A stretch of DNA of 64,000 nt, taken from Pseudomonas wadenswilerensis (GTDB lineage Bacteria > Pseudomonadota > Gammaproteobacteria > Pseudomonadales > Pseudomonadaceae). The stretch is from assembly GCF_900497695.1 (NCBI RefSeq), contig NZ_UIDD01000003.1, positions 186,001 through 250,000 of the forward strand, in the 5' to 3' direction. Positions 9,801 through 16,967 of the stretch are shown here, in pieces. The notes beneath the pieces are model-generated. The model did not search any database. It was not told the origin of the DNA and was given only the letters and a program-made list of their open reading frames with translations. How positions within the stretch are numbered: position 1 is the first letter of the stretch; each line of letters begins with the position of its first letter. A program made the translations under genes and the position numbers.

Positions 9801-9897
9801 GGCGACCGGCTATTCATGCCGCAGCCAGGTCAAGCGCTTGGCAGACCGCCAGTTGCGTCATCCGCTGGAGGTGCTGCTGCAGTACGCCAAGGGCTGA
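6877..9897 (+). CDS. ydiJ: FAD-binding and Fe-S oxidoreductase, YdiJ type
   Basis: Large two-module flavoprotein of 1006 aa. The N-terminal half is a VAO/PCMH FAD-binding domain (LTPRGGGTGTNGQSLTDG near residue 82) with an FAD-linked oxidase C-terminal domain. The C-terminal third has an iron-sulfur ferredoxin-like cluster (CLACKSCAGQCP) and a CCG-type domain ending GCCGMSGTYGHE. The family donates electrons from a 2-hydroxyacid to the respiratory chain; E. coli YdiJ has been linked to D-2-hydroxyglutarate oxidation. ATG 6877 was chosen over the TTG three bases earlier because it follows AGAGG at a good distance. It shares its domain plan with the D-lactate dehydrogenase at 29630. Confidence 0.88.
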   Translation: MIAQLPTSAPAADYSDFLAALRANGFRGQISADYATRTVLATDNSIYQRLPQAAVFPLDAEDVARVAALMAEPRFRQVKLTPRGGGTGTNGQSLTDGIVVDLSRHMNNILEINVEERWVRVQAGVVKDQLNAALKPHGLFFAPELSTSNRATVGGMINTDASGQGSCTYGKTRDHVLELHSVLLGGERLHSLPIDDQALEQACAQPGRSGEVYRMARQIQETQAELIETIFPKLNRCLTGYDLAHLRDEQGRFNLNSVLCGAEGSLGYVVEAKLNVLPIPKYAVLVNVRYSSFMDALRDANALMAHKPLSIETVDSKVLMLAMKDIVWHSVAEYFPAEAERPTLGINLVEFCGDDPAEVNARVQAFVAHLQADTGVERLGHTLAEGAEAVTRVYTMRKRSVGLLGNVDGEVRPQPFVEDTAVPPEQLADYIADFRALLDSYGLAYGMFGHVDAGVLHVRPALDMKDPAQAALVKPISDAVAALTQRYGGLLWGEHGKGLRSEYVPDFFGELYPALQSLKGAFDPYNQLNPGKICTPPDSEQGLIKVNEAPMRGDFDRQIDERVWQSFGSAVHCNGNGACYNFDPNDAMCPSWKATRERQHSPKGRASLIREWLRLQGAASIDVLAAAKNKTSWLKELPKRLRNNQARSRGEADFSHEVYEAMAGCLACKSCAGQCPIKVNVPEFRSRFLELYHGRYQRPLRDYLIGSLEFSIPYMAYAPGLYNAVMGSKWVSRLLERHVGMLDSPLISRYNLQNTLTRCNVRAASVPALRELTPAQRERSIVLVQDAFTRYFETPLLASFIELAHRLGHKVFLAPYSANGKPLHVQGFLGAFAKAAIRNANQLKALADCGVPLVGLDPAMTLVYRQEYQKVEGLSDCPKVLLPQEWLIDVLPEQAAGVGETFRLLAHCTEKTNVPASTRQWEQVFARLGLKLLTEATGCCGMSGTYGHEARNQDTSRTIFEQSWAGKLGKQGEALATGYSCRSQVKRLADRQLRHPLEVLLQYAKG

Positions 9898-9904
9898 TAC
9901 CCGG

Positions 9905-10315
9905 TCAGGGCTCGAGGGTATCGACGCTGACGGTGATGTAGAAGAACTCGATCCGTGCCCATTGCGAGCGCTGGTTGACCGGTGTCTCTTCGGAAGCCAT
10001 GAGGATTTCGTAGCCGATGCCGCTCTGTGGGGCGCGGTGGAAGTGGCGAAATGAATCCCACATGCAGCAGATAAACAGCAGGCGCGGCATGCCGAAGGCG
10101 TGGTGCAGATAGCCCTCGGCAGCCCCTGCTTCGGCACCTTTGACCCTATAGGTCGCGATTAAGGGGGCGGTCTGCAGTTCGGGTTCCTGGCGGCAGCCCA
10201 GGTACTCGATTCCCTTTGGGTACGCACCCAATGCACCCAGGAAGTCTGCGCACTGCGGTGCGGCTTGAAGCGGGCCGCACAGCAGGAGCAGGGTAAGGAT
10301 AATCAATGGGCGCAT
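9905..10315 (-). CDS. Small secreted protein, unknown function
   Basis: 136 aa with a clear N-terminal signal peptide (RPLIILTLLLLCGPLQA, cleavage expected before APQCADF). The mature part has five cysteines, two of them adjacent (FICCMW), and is otherwise a short globular domain. It is convergent with the YdiJ-type gene, eight bases apart. It resembles short hypothetical proteins conserved in pseudomonads (possibly the DUF4952 group; this is from memory and not certain). Periplasmic or exported. Confidence 0.75.
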   Translation of the reverse strand: MRPLIILTLLLLCGPLQAAPQCADFLGALGAYPKGIEYLGCRQEPELQTAPLIATYRVKGAEAGAAEGYLHHAFGMPRLLFICCMWDSFRHFHRAPQSGIGYEILMASEETPVNQRSQWARIEFFYITVSVDTLEP

Positions 10316-10348
10316 TGGTTCTTCATATGTCCGGGGCTTTGACTCGGC

Positions 10349-11128
10349 TCAGGCAAAACTGATGTTGGTGCGCTGCGCGCCATAGACAACGCGTGCGGCG
10401 GACATCAGTTGATGAGGAATCTCGACGAAGGGGATATCCGAGTTGGTGATGGCGATGTCCACAAGTTGCAGCATCATCGAGTTCTTTTTGACCAGGATGA
10501 CATCCGACCAGTCGGTGTTAGTCACGGCCACAGGCACGAAGTCGGAACGCTTGAGGAAGCTGCTGAGGGCTTCCAGTACACCCAGGTTCTGCTTGGTGCC
10601 CTGCAGGCTATGGCAGCAATCGTTGAGAAGCATGAAGCCATCATCGGCCAGCAGGTCCTGGTAGTACATCATGTCGCGCAGGATGTACTCGTATTGATGG
10701 TTGGCATCAATGTAGATCAGGTCGAATTTCTCGATACCGGTTCTTGGCTGGATCTCAGGAATGGCGTCGATCGTCTCGGCGCGAATGAGGGTGACGTTGT
10801 GCTTGTCAGCGAACTTGCCCTGGCATTCCTCATACAGGTTGTCCCAGGTGGTCATGTCATACAGCGAGCCGCCATAGTAGTAATCATAGCTATCTATAGG
10901 GTCAACCCAAGGTGGCAGTTGGTCGAACGAGCTGTAGGCTTCGGTAGCCGAGGGGCTCCAGCTGTCGATCAACACCATCTTTTCAGGGCTGAGGGCGTTG
11001 TAGAGGTTCAGCGCATTTTGCCCGCGCAGGACGCCAAGCTCGGCGATGAGCGGCTTTTTGTTGCAGGCGTCAAACACTGCCTTGAGAAGGTGGTAGAAGG
11101 TCTCGCGGTGGGTCATACAGACTTTCAT
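10349..11128 (-). CDS. Class I SAM-dependent methyltransferase
   Basis: 259 aa. The start at 11128 follows AGGAGC; the longer frame to 11173 lacks a signal. Motif I is seen as IAELGVLRGQNALNLY and the acidic strand as FDLIYIDANHQYEYILRDM, the pattern of the Methyltransf_24-like group that modifies small molecules or sugars. LLADDGFMLLNDC is the strand 5 region. Usual length for the family. The acceptor is unknown; no sugar-nucleotide or natural-product genes stand next to it. It is the last chromosomal gene before the element. Confidence 0.82.
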   Translation of the reverse strand: MKVCMTHRETFYHLLKAVFDACNKKPLIAELGVLRGQNALNLYNALSPEKMVLIDSWSPSATEAYSSFDQLPPWVDPIDSYDYYYGGSLYDMTTWDNLYEECQGKFADKHNVTLIRAETIDAIPEIQPRTGIEKFDLIYIDANHQYEYILRDMMYYQDLLADDGFMLLNDCCHSLQGTKQNLGVLEALSSFLKRSDFVPVAVTNTDWSDVILVKKNSMMLQLVDIAITNSDIPFVEIPHQLMSAARVVYGAQRTNISFA

Positions 11129-11296
11129 GCCTGCTCCTGTTCTGTGGTGGTTGCGGCCCCCCGGAGTCGACAAGGATACGAGACGGGGCGGTCCTTCTGC
11201 TGTTTATCGACCGCTGCGGCAATAGGATGAGTGCGGTTTTGTCTGCGGCGTGTCGATGGCCGACAGGCGGGTTCAGTCAGGGTTCTGCAGGCAACA

Positions 11297-11331
11297 AAAA
11301 AGGCATCGGCGCAAGCGCCAGATGCCTTTTT
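11297..11331. terminator. Strong bidirectional hairpin, probably the original ssrA terminator
   Basis: AAAAAGGCATC at 11297 pairs with GATGCCTTTTT ending at 11331, with an inner GGCG/CGCC stem. Either strand gives a U-tract. It lies only 11 bases from the duplicated tmRNA 3' end at 11342, in the place and orientation of a tmRNA terminator before the element came in. Confidence 0.85.
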
Positions 11332-11341
11332 CGTTTTGCGT

Positions 11342-11363
11342 ATTTGGTGGAACCGGGGGAATT
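11342..11363. repeat. Element attachment site, far end (duplicate of tmRNA 3' end)
   Basis: ATTTGGTGGAACCGGGGG plus four further bases match 28779-28800 with one mismatch in 22. The match is the last part of the tmRNA acceptor stem and T arm, the classic target of ssrA-specific integrases. Confidence 0.9.
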
Positions 11364-11421
11364 AGAAAGGCGTATATAAGCATTTGTTTTACATTAGTTT
11401 ATTGTTGATTGGTTAAGTAAG

Positions 11422-11441
11422 TGCCCCCATAAATGCCCCCG
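11422..11441. repeat. 20-bp terminal repeat, likely integrase arm site
   Basis: TGCCCCCATAAATGCCCCCG is itself a tandem of TGCCCCC at a 12-base period, and recurs with one mismatch at 28649-28668, in the same orientation, near the other end of the element. This is the layout expected for arm-type sites bound by the N-terminal domain of the integrase. Confidence 0.65.
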
Positions 11442-11581
11442 AACACTTAATTCCGATGAACGGTCATTTAAGAGGTTGAGCTGGCGACCTGACGCTCGGT
11501 AGCGGTTGGATCATGCCGTTGGGTTTTTTTCGCGGTAAAGCACCATGGGCTCATCTAGGGCGATCTGATCTGAGGTGCAGC

Positions 11582-11920
11582 GTGAGACATTCGATAGTTA
11601 CCTGTCACAACTGCGGCAAAGCGATGGTTCCGAGAGCGACATACAGCCGTGGTTTCTGGGGCTATTCGCCTTCGTCGAATCATTGTCCCTTTTGCCTGAG
11701 CGAGAACTGGCACGGGGGAAATCCAAGTTTAGGGGCTCGGCTGTTTGCGTTGGTTGGCCTGGCATTGGGTATTCTGGCCTGTGTTCTTGTGGGAGCACTT
11801 TTGTTCAAAGTCCAGTGGTGGCTCGGTATTGAGGGACAGTGGTCTCTGCTGAGCCTGGGAACATGTGCAGTGTCGGTGGCTGCGGGCTATCGTTTTTACA
11901 ATTGGTTTGTAGACTGCTGA
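11582..11920 (+). CDS. Zinc-ribbon membrane protein, unknown function
   Basis: 112 aa from a GTG start that follows TGAGG; a longer frame from 11513 is possible but has no ribosome site. The N-terminus has a CxxC pair (TCHNCGKAM) and a second one (HCPFC) spaced like a zinc ribbon, with aromatic residues between. Two hydrophobic segments follow (LFALVGLALGILACVLVGAL and LLSLGTCAVSVAAGYRFY), giving a small inner-membrane protein with a cytosolic zinc finger. It is the first gene at the far end of the element. I do not recognise the family. Confidence 0.6.
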   Translation: MRHSIVTCHNCGKAMVPRATYSRGFWGYSPSSNHCPFCLSENWHGGNPSLGARLFALVGLALGILACVLVGALLFKVQWWLGIEGQWSLLSLGTCAVSVAAGYRFYNWFVDC

Positions 11921-12123
11921 AAAGCGGATTTTGTATACGTATAACAGGCAGCAACCAGCCGAGGGCAGGCGTGGGACGCTAGGTCTTGAATTGCCAGCAG
12001 AAGCTTTTGTTCATGCCGAGCTATTAGACAATATCATCAATACAGCGAAAAAAATTCCAATTCTCTGTGCTCCAAATGCATCTGAAACGCTGAAAATATT
12101 TATGCCCTCGCCAAGTCGATTCA

Positions 12124-13035
12124 TCACTCTCGTTCAGGCTTTCTTGCGTCGGAGCTGACCGCCTCCATGATGGCGGTTAATTCATGTAGAAGTTCGGCGT
12201 GGCAACGGTTTAAGTAACCCGAAATGGTTTCATTGCGCAGCAGACGGGCGAGATAGCCTTTGGCAACGACCAGAAACAGCATGGTTTCCCCCAGCGTATC
12301 CTCCACGACCTTGTAATCGTGAAACAGCTTTTCCATCTCGCGTTCCATCCTTGCCAGTTCTTCGACACTGACCTCGGCGGAGAGCTTGGATTTTTTTTCG
12401 ATCAACATGTCGGGACGTGAAGCGGCAAGTACCATGTCGGCGTAGGTCTGGGTGAAGCAGTTGGCGGACACCATCAGCTCTACGGTTTCGATTTGGCGCA
12501 TGGGTTTCATTTTTCTTAATGTGCGGAATACTCCTTGGCTGACCATTTTGACTTTGAGCATTTCCACCACTTCGGGCGCGATGCCATCAAGCAAGCGCTG
12601 CCGTTCATGGATGCGCTCGATGTTGATGCCCAAGACTTTGGCGATCAGGGCGGGGGAAATCCCTGATCGCACAGCCGTGAGAATCATCTTGTGCTCTTGC
12701 ACGGGAGTTAAGCGGTTGATCTGCCGGTTGTATGTGAAACTTTCGTCATCGATTGACAGCAGGCACAGTGCCTCAGTAGCGCCTAGTGCTTTAAGGGCGT
12801 GCAGGCGAAGATGGCCGTCGAGCAACACGAAAGTTGCTACCCCCTCCACATTGGTCTGTTGCCGATGCACTGCCAGTGGCTCAATGACTCCCAACTCGCG
12901 AATGGAAGTTAGGATAGTTAAGTATTTTTTGGTCTGTTCTATATCCTTGTCTACAGATCGGGTCGGAAGAATTCGGTCGAGGGGGACTGGGATGATCTGC
13001 CGTTCAAAGCCTTGTTTCACCTGGCCCATAATCAC
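12124..13035 (-). CDS. RepB/ParB-like protein, second copy
   Basis: 303 aa. It matches the group annotated as 'plasmid partitioning protein RepB C-terminal domain': an N-terminal ParB-like fold (LLDGHLRLHALKALG in place of the ParB GxRR box), a helix-turn-helix region (SPALIAKVLGINIERIHERQ), and a long helical C-terminus. The ENxxR box of CTP-binding ParB proteins is not seen, so nucleotide use is doubtful. The GTG start overlaps the stop of the gene before by four bases (GTGA), so translation is coupled. It is the last gene of the recombinase operon. Role unknown; DNA binding at the element is the likely act. Confidence 0.8.
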   Translation of the reverse strand: MIMGQVKQGFERQIIPVPLDRILPTRSVDKDIEQTKKYLTILTSIRELGVIEPLAVHRQQTNVEGVATFVLLDGHLRLHALKALGATEALCLLSIDDESFTYNRQINRLTPVQEHKMILTAVRSGISPALIAKVLGINIERIHERQRLLDGIAPEVVEMLKVKMVSQGVFRTLRKMKPMRQIETVELMVSANCFTQTYADMVLAASRPDMLIEKKSKLSAEVSVEELARMEREMEKLFHDYKVVEDTLGETMLFLVVAKGYLARLLRNETISGYLNRCHAELLHELTAIMEAVSSDARKPERE

Positions 13036-13946
13036 CCCTCTCCATTGATACGGTCTGCCAGCGACTTAGGCATGTCCGCGATGTTTTCGCTACGCAGGAG
13101 CGTACAGAAATAGTCGTCAGCCAGCAGTCGGCGCATAGCCGTGACGATGATCAATACGCGTTGCTCGTTAATATCGGCTTTTTTGAGCATGACTTGTTGG
13201 CGCCTGACTTCGGTTTGGTAAGTACTCAGCAGTTTTTGAGGCGTCGTCGGTTGTTCGGTGGTTGATCGCTTTTGACCGTAATGTTTTCCTAAAAAACGAC
13301 GCCTATCGATCAGACGTCTGACCTTAATCAATTGCTCTCCTTTCAAGACGCCCGTTTCATAGGCTTCCACCATCGCGATCTGTACTTCGGTGTCACTCGA
13401 CCTAGCCACCATTGTCGCGAGTGAGATGGGTAACCAGCCTTTTTCGACAGCTGCGATGAGTCGCTCTTCCCCTTGACGTAAAAGCAGGAGAATGGCGTTG
13501 ATATAGGTGGGATCCAGGCTAGTTTTCATGCTGATCTGTTTAGTGGTGTAACCGCGGTCAGACAGGATTTGAATAGAGTAGAGCAGGTCCTTGTTCGTGT
13601 GCTTACGACGGGCCAGGTTTTCGACTAGGCTGATGAGAAATCGGTCGGTTTCACCGGCACTGACGACAACACAGGGAATTTCTCGCTCGCCCAACGCACA
13701 AAAGGCTTCGTATCGACCTTGCCCACAGACCAGTTCGAAGAAGCCAGTATTGTCTTGGTCGCTGCTGGGGGTGACGGTGATCGGTCGCTTCAGACCCAAG
13801 CTCGAAATGTTTTCGACCAGTTTGGCGAACACTTGTTTGTTACGCGCGCGGGGATTGAGGACGCGTATACGATCCAGGCTGACCATTACAACGGTCGTCG
13901 CTTCCCCGACATGGTGCGGGCTTCGAGGGTGTTGCGGCATATTCAT
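13032..13946 (-). CDS. ParB/RepB-like partition-type protein, first copy
   Basis: 304 aa with a better kept ParB N-terminal domain: the box CGQGRYEAF (residues about 74-82) and ENLARR (about 109-114) correspond to the GxRR and ENxxR motifs of CTP-binding ParB proteins. A helix-turn-helix follows (YTTKQISMKTSLDPTYINAI) and then a RepB-type helical C-terminus. Its ATG overlaps the TGA of the recombinase C-terminal frame by four bases, and its own stop overlaps the next start in the same way. There is no ParA in the window, so this is not a standard partition pair; a DNA-binding partner of the recombinase is more likely. Confidence 0.82.
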   Translation of the reverse strand: MNMPQHPRSPHHVGEATTVVMVSLDRIRVLNPRARNKQVFAKLVENISSLGLKRPITVTPSSDQDNTGFFELVCGQGRYEAFCALGEREIPCVVVSAGETDRFLISLVENLARRKHTNKDLLYSIQILSDRGYTTKQISMKTSLDPTYINAILLLLRQGEERLIAAVEKGWLPISLATMVARSSDTEVQIAMVEAYETGVLKGEQLIKVRRLIDRRRFLGKHYGQKRSTTEQPTTPQKLLSTYQTEVRRQQVMLKKADINEQRVLIIVTAMRRLLADDYFCTLLRSENIADMPKSLADRINGEG

Positions 13947-14422
13947 GCGGCTCTCCCCACAACAGTTCGACGAGAAAGTTGCGCGAGGGCTTCGAGGCTG
14001 TCGTAACGATAGATTTCCAGGCTGGAGGCGTTGGACTCACTCAGACGAATTTTGGGCTGTTGAATATCGATGGTTGGCAGGATGTAGTAATCGCGGGCGA
14101 TCTCTTCCCCAGGCTCCATTCGGACGGCAACGGTGATATCAGGTGAGAGGCCGAGGTCGAAGCGTATTTTCCAACGATTTGCTCCCGAATCACTGCGCTT
14201 GCACCGGCACAGGACGAGGGAAATCAGTAGCTCTTCGTTGACTAGGAGCAGGTCGCTGGTTGGGTCTATTGCAACTCTTCCCCCGATTTGCTGAATTTGC
14301 TCCACGGTTCGAGCCAGCAACAGCGGATACATCATTCGAAGCTGATGGTTAGCGGTGACGTAGTCGTAGTCCCGTGAGGGAGTGTAGCCAATGAGCGAGT
14401 ACGTACGCAGAAGACTCGCCAA
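13943..14422 (-). CDS. C-terminal part of the frameshifted large serine recombinase
   Basis: 159 aa if read from a TTG at 14422, but the sequence continues the recombinase above it: that frame runs ...AYQYRFG and this one goes on SLLRTYSLIGYTPSRDYDYV, the sequence I remember following RFG in full-length homologues. Removing one base near 14417 joins them into a protein of about 521 aa. Either the gene is broken, or the base is an error, or the two parts are made separately (the frames overlap by 74 bases). Its stop overlaps the next ATG by four bases, so operon coupling is kept. Confidence 0.7.
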   Translation of the reverse strand: MASLLRTYSLIGYTPSRDYDYVTANHQLRMMYPLLLARTVEQIQQIGGRVAIDPTSDLLLVNEELLISLVLCRCKRSDSGANRWKIRFDLGLSPDITVAVRMEPGEEIARDYYILPTIDIQQPKIRLSESNASSLEIYRYDSLEALAQLSRRTVVGRAA

Positions 14423-15509
14423 ACCGATATTGATACGCCGTGCTGGAGGGGCAGTCGTCAGACTCGTTGATGATCATGCCGGATAAATACCCGGCTTTCT
14501 CGTAGAGTTTTTTTAGCCTCTCCAGCATTTCGGAGTCGGGCATGCGGTAGCTGCGAGATTGGATGATTTCTTGGGCTGCGGCGAATATTACGTGGTCGAC
14601 TAAAGAAGGAAAGACACCATCCGCGCGTATCCATTGCTCTGGATCATTCCGTACATGTTCTTTTTTAAGTTTGAAAGAGGACCGGTTCCATACGTTGTTG
14701 CCGATGTACTTCTCGTTGGTCAGAACCTGATGAACTCCCCCTTTGGTCCACTGCCTGGCTAGGTCATTCTGAAGCCCTCGACTATTCAGTTGTTGAGCGA
14801 TCTCTATCTCTGAGTAGCCGGCTTCAACAAACTGTTGATAGATCCAATTGACGGTTGAAACCTCTACCGGTGGTCCGGGAACAAGTTTTACGCGGTCGGT
14901 TTGGATGCTTTTGTGTTCGCCAATCGCTAGTTCCGCCTTGGGGTTACCAGCCGCGTCAACCAGCTGACGCCTGAGCCCGTACCCCGCCATTCCCCCTTGC
15001 CGATAGCCCAGCTGAATGAGGCGGGATTGCCCCGCAAAGACTTTGACAGACAGCTCCCGACTGTACTCGCCAGCCATCATGCGCTTTAGGCTTTTGACGA
15101 TGTTAGAAACGGGAGAGCCATCATTGGAAAATTGCTCCGCGCAGTAGTGAATCGAGACGCCGGCCTGTCTGCAACGGACCTCGAAGCTGGCCGCCAAGTC
15201 CGGATCTTGAAAGCGGCCCCAGCGGCTTACGTCGTAGACGAGAACAGTCGAAAAACCAAGGGCACCGCTTTCGACATCGCTGAACAGCTGAATTAACGCA
15301 TCACGTCCTTCCAGGCGAAGGCCACTTTTTCCGGCGTCGGTATAAACTCTGACGATTTCGAGAGACTGCGCCGTTGCGTAAAGCTTGATAGTGTCGAGCT
15401 GATTTTCAGTTGAGTACTGCTGATGTTCTGTGGACATCCGGACATAAGCCGCTGCCAATCCTGGGTCTCGGTGTGGGTTTCCTGAGTGAGCACTTTTTCG
15501 ACTGCGCAT
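14349..15509 (-). CDS. Large serine recombinase, N-terminal part (frameshifted)
   Basis: Starts at the ATG 15509 behind AGGGG; a TTG start upstream is possible. The resolvase catalytic domain has the nucleophile in AAYVRMSTEHQ (Ser26), the conserved STENQ, and DVSRWGRF. The 'recombinase' domain follows (GYGLRRQLVDAAG, NSRGLQNDLARQWTKGGVHQ, LTNEKYIGNNVWN). After about residue 364 the frame departs from the family and ends in an unrelated tail; the expected sequence continues in another frame (13943-14416). The cysteine-rich zinc ribbon of phiC31-type integrases is not seen. It heads an operon with two RepB-like genes and is divergent from the 119-aa gene. Confidence 0.8.
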   Translation of the reverse strand: MRSRKSAHSGNPHRDPGLAAAYVRMSTEHQQYSTENQLDTIKLYATAQSLEIVRVYTDAGKSGLRLEGRDALIQLFSDVESGALGFSTVLVYDVSRWGRFQDPDLAASFEVRCRQAGVSIHYCAEQFSNDGSPVSNIVKSLKRMMAGEYSRELSVKVFAGQSRLIQLGYRQGGMAGYGLRRQLVDAAGNPKAELAIGEHKSIQTDRVKLVPGPPVEVSTVNWIYQQFVEAGYSEIEIAQQLNSRGLQNDLARQWTKGGVHQVLTNEKYIGNNVWNRSSFKLKKEHVRNDPEQWIRADGVFPSLVDHVIFAAAQEIIQSRSYRMPDSEMLERLKKLYEKAGYLSGMIINESDDCPSSTAYQYRFGESSAYVLAHWLHSLTGLRLRHR

Positions 15510-15567
15510 ACGCAATAACCCCTGCGTGCATCCACACTGGACGTGCGCCAGCGGGAGCACCCGTTCT

Positions 15568-15586
15568 GCTTGCTTCTTAAGCAAGC
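15568..15586. promoter_or_regulatory. Perfect inverted repeat between divergent genes, candidate operator
   Basis: GCTTGCTT and AAGCAAGC, separated by CTT, lie in the 115-base gap between the recombinase operon and the 119-aa gene. The place suits an operator for either product or a recombination site. Confidence 0.45.
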
Positions 15587-15624
15587 GGTGTGTCTTTTCA
15601 CCATAGAGGACTTAAGGGGGAAAA

Positions 15625-15984
15625 ATGTTTCCTAAAAAGGGCAAAACTTTTCCGGACAGACAAGATTATGCGTCGGGACTGGCGTTGGCATTACAAAGTG
15701 AGTTGGGTTCGACGCACCAGGCTGTGAAGACATTGATGAGATGGACGAATGCAAACGAACGTACCGCCAAAAATTGGTTAAAAGGGACTTGTGGCCCTCG
15801 CGGTGAACATCTGGCCCGTCTAGTACAGCACTCAGACGCCGCATTGGAATCTTTCCTCGATATGTCCAGGCGAAGCAGCTCTATAATACGTACAACGCTT
15901 CCATCATTGAGGGCTGACCTGATGCGGGCGGTGAGTGCAATTGACAGTTGTTTGTCCGTTGTGAACGAATCTGAGCCTGATTAA
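15625..15984 (+). CDS. Small DNA-binding-like protein, possible regulator
   Basis: 119 aa. The segment TLMRWTNANERTAKNWLKGT, followed by GPRGEHLARLVQHSDAALESFL, reads as a helix-turn-helix with a short helical tail, of the kind seen in small proteins next to mobile-element recombinases. It has no membrane or export signal. It stands head to head with the serine recombinase operon, so control of that operon is the simplest guess. No family name can be given with confidence. Confidence 0.65.
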   Translation: MFPKKGKTFPDRQDYASGLALALQSELGSTHQAVKTLMRWTNANERTAKNWLKGTCGPRGEHLARLVQHSDAALESFLDMSRRSSSIIRTTLPSLRADLMRAVSAIDSCLSVVNESEPD

Positions 15985-16023
15985 AGTGGTTTTGTTATGG
16001 ATCACCTAGTCTTCATCAGCGTT

Positions 16024-16056
16024 ACGGAACCAACTCAAATTTGGGTTAATTTCCGT
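16024..16056. other. Imperfect dyad in front of the MobI-like gene
   Basis: Outer arms ACGGAA (16024) and TTCCGT (16051) enclose the near-palindrome AACTCAAATTTGGGTT centred at 16039.5. It lies in the 154-base gap before the 153-aa gene. It could be an operator, or part of a transfer origin if that gene is MobI. Confidence 0.4.
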
Positions 16057-16138
16057 CGATAAAATCGTTTGAAAGCGAATTTGTTTTGATCGGAGTTCAG
16101 GCACGATTCGGACTCCCACAGAATAAAGAGGCTTGGTC

Positions 16139-16600
16139 ATGAGTAAAGAAGCACAAACGATAGTCACGCTACTGGATCAGCAATACGATCAGGTTTTGGC
16201 GCAGGCGAGAAGCCTAGTACAAACCTATGTGGGTGCGTCCATGAATCTGTACAAAAAGACCGGAGTCAGATCTGTTGTGGCTGCCGTGTCAATCAAGCAG
16301 GTGAGCCCAAATGCATTCTCTATCTACTGGTGCAAACTGGTGCCATTGCAAGGGCAAAAAAACAAATTCGCGCCTCTGACTATCCCGAAGGGCAATGGCA
16401 AACACAAATATCCGGCTTCCTCGTTCGAATTTGTTAAATACCCCTATCGCCGCCTGGTTTTGCAGGTGGAGGAGCAGCTTGCTGAGATCCGCCGCATCGC
16501 CAGTGAAAATCGCCAGCTACGGCGGACGTTGGTTGCTTATGAAAACAAACTGTCTAGATATCAAGCTCTCGATCATGGCGACCTCTATTCGGGAGAGTAG
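16139..16600 (+). CDS. Possible MobI-like transfer protein
   Basis: 153 aa from ATG 16139. The middle has IKQVSPNAFSIYWCKLVPL and LTIPKGNGKHKYPASSF, and the C-terminus is a charged coiled coil (VEEQLAEIRRIASENRQLRR). Size and layout recall MobI(A/C) proteins of SXT/R391 elements and IncC plasmids, which act at oriT next to their gene and help the relaxase. This is recognition by pattern only. If true, the element would be a mobilisable island using a helper's secretion system. Otherwise it is a small coiled-coil protein of unknown role. A strong terminator follows about 55 bases on. Confidence 0.5.
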   Translation: MSKEAQTIVTLLDQQYDQVLAQARSLVQTYVGASMNLYKKTGVRSVVAAVSIKQVSPNAFSIYWCKLVPLQGQKNKFAPLTIPKGNGKHKYPASSFEFVKYPYRRLVLQVEEQLAEIRRIASENRQLRRTLVAYENKLSRYQALDHGDLYSGE

Positions 16601-16652
16601 AGGCCGAGTGCTAATAAGCAGTGCCAAACGGATCTGAATCGTTTTTAACGCA

Positions 16653-16691
16653 CGAAAGCCCCGCGCACCTTGGTCTGACGGGGCTTTCTTG
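16653..16691. terminator. Intrinsic terminator
   Basis: GAAAGCCCCG (16654) pairs with CGGGGCTTTC (ending 16688), a 10-bp stem with a U-rich end. It closes the transcript of the MobI-like gene. Confidence 0.8.
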
Positions 16692-16967
16692 TATCAGCAG
16701 TGAACTTCAGAGCGACATGCTGATGCGCTTGAGAAGGATGCGTCTATAAGTGGTGTAAGGTTCTACATCTAACCGCGGGCAGCCAGCAAAGCCATGAAGG
16801 CGGGGCTTGCAGGCAATATTTTCTATTAGCAGCGAAGCGTGAGTCTAAGCCGGCTGCCCTACTGCGATCTGTATTAGTAGTGAAAGGCTTGACTTTCATA
16901 AAATAAACATTGGCAGGTGCCGTCTAGCAGATACCCGTGTCGCGCAGCGGATAGTGGAGGTGACGTG
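16692..16967. other. Gene-free stretch
   Basis: Between the terminator and the end of the 121-aa gene I see no coding frame with a plausible start and no RNA gene. It is AT-richer than the chromosome. Confidence 0.5.

Noticed and set aside
11931..12158. 75-aa frame between the zinc-ribbon gene and the RepB-like gene
   Set aside because: TTG start, no ribosome site, runs into the end of the convergent gene, no recognisable feature.
12124..13946. Standard ParA-ParB plasmid partition locus
   Set aside because: Both proteins are of the ParB/RepB type and no ParA-like ATPase is present.
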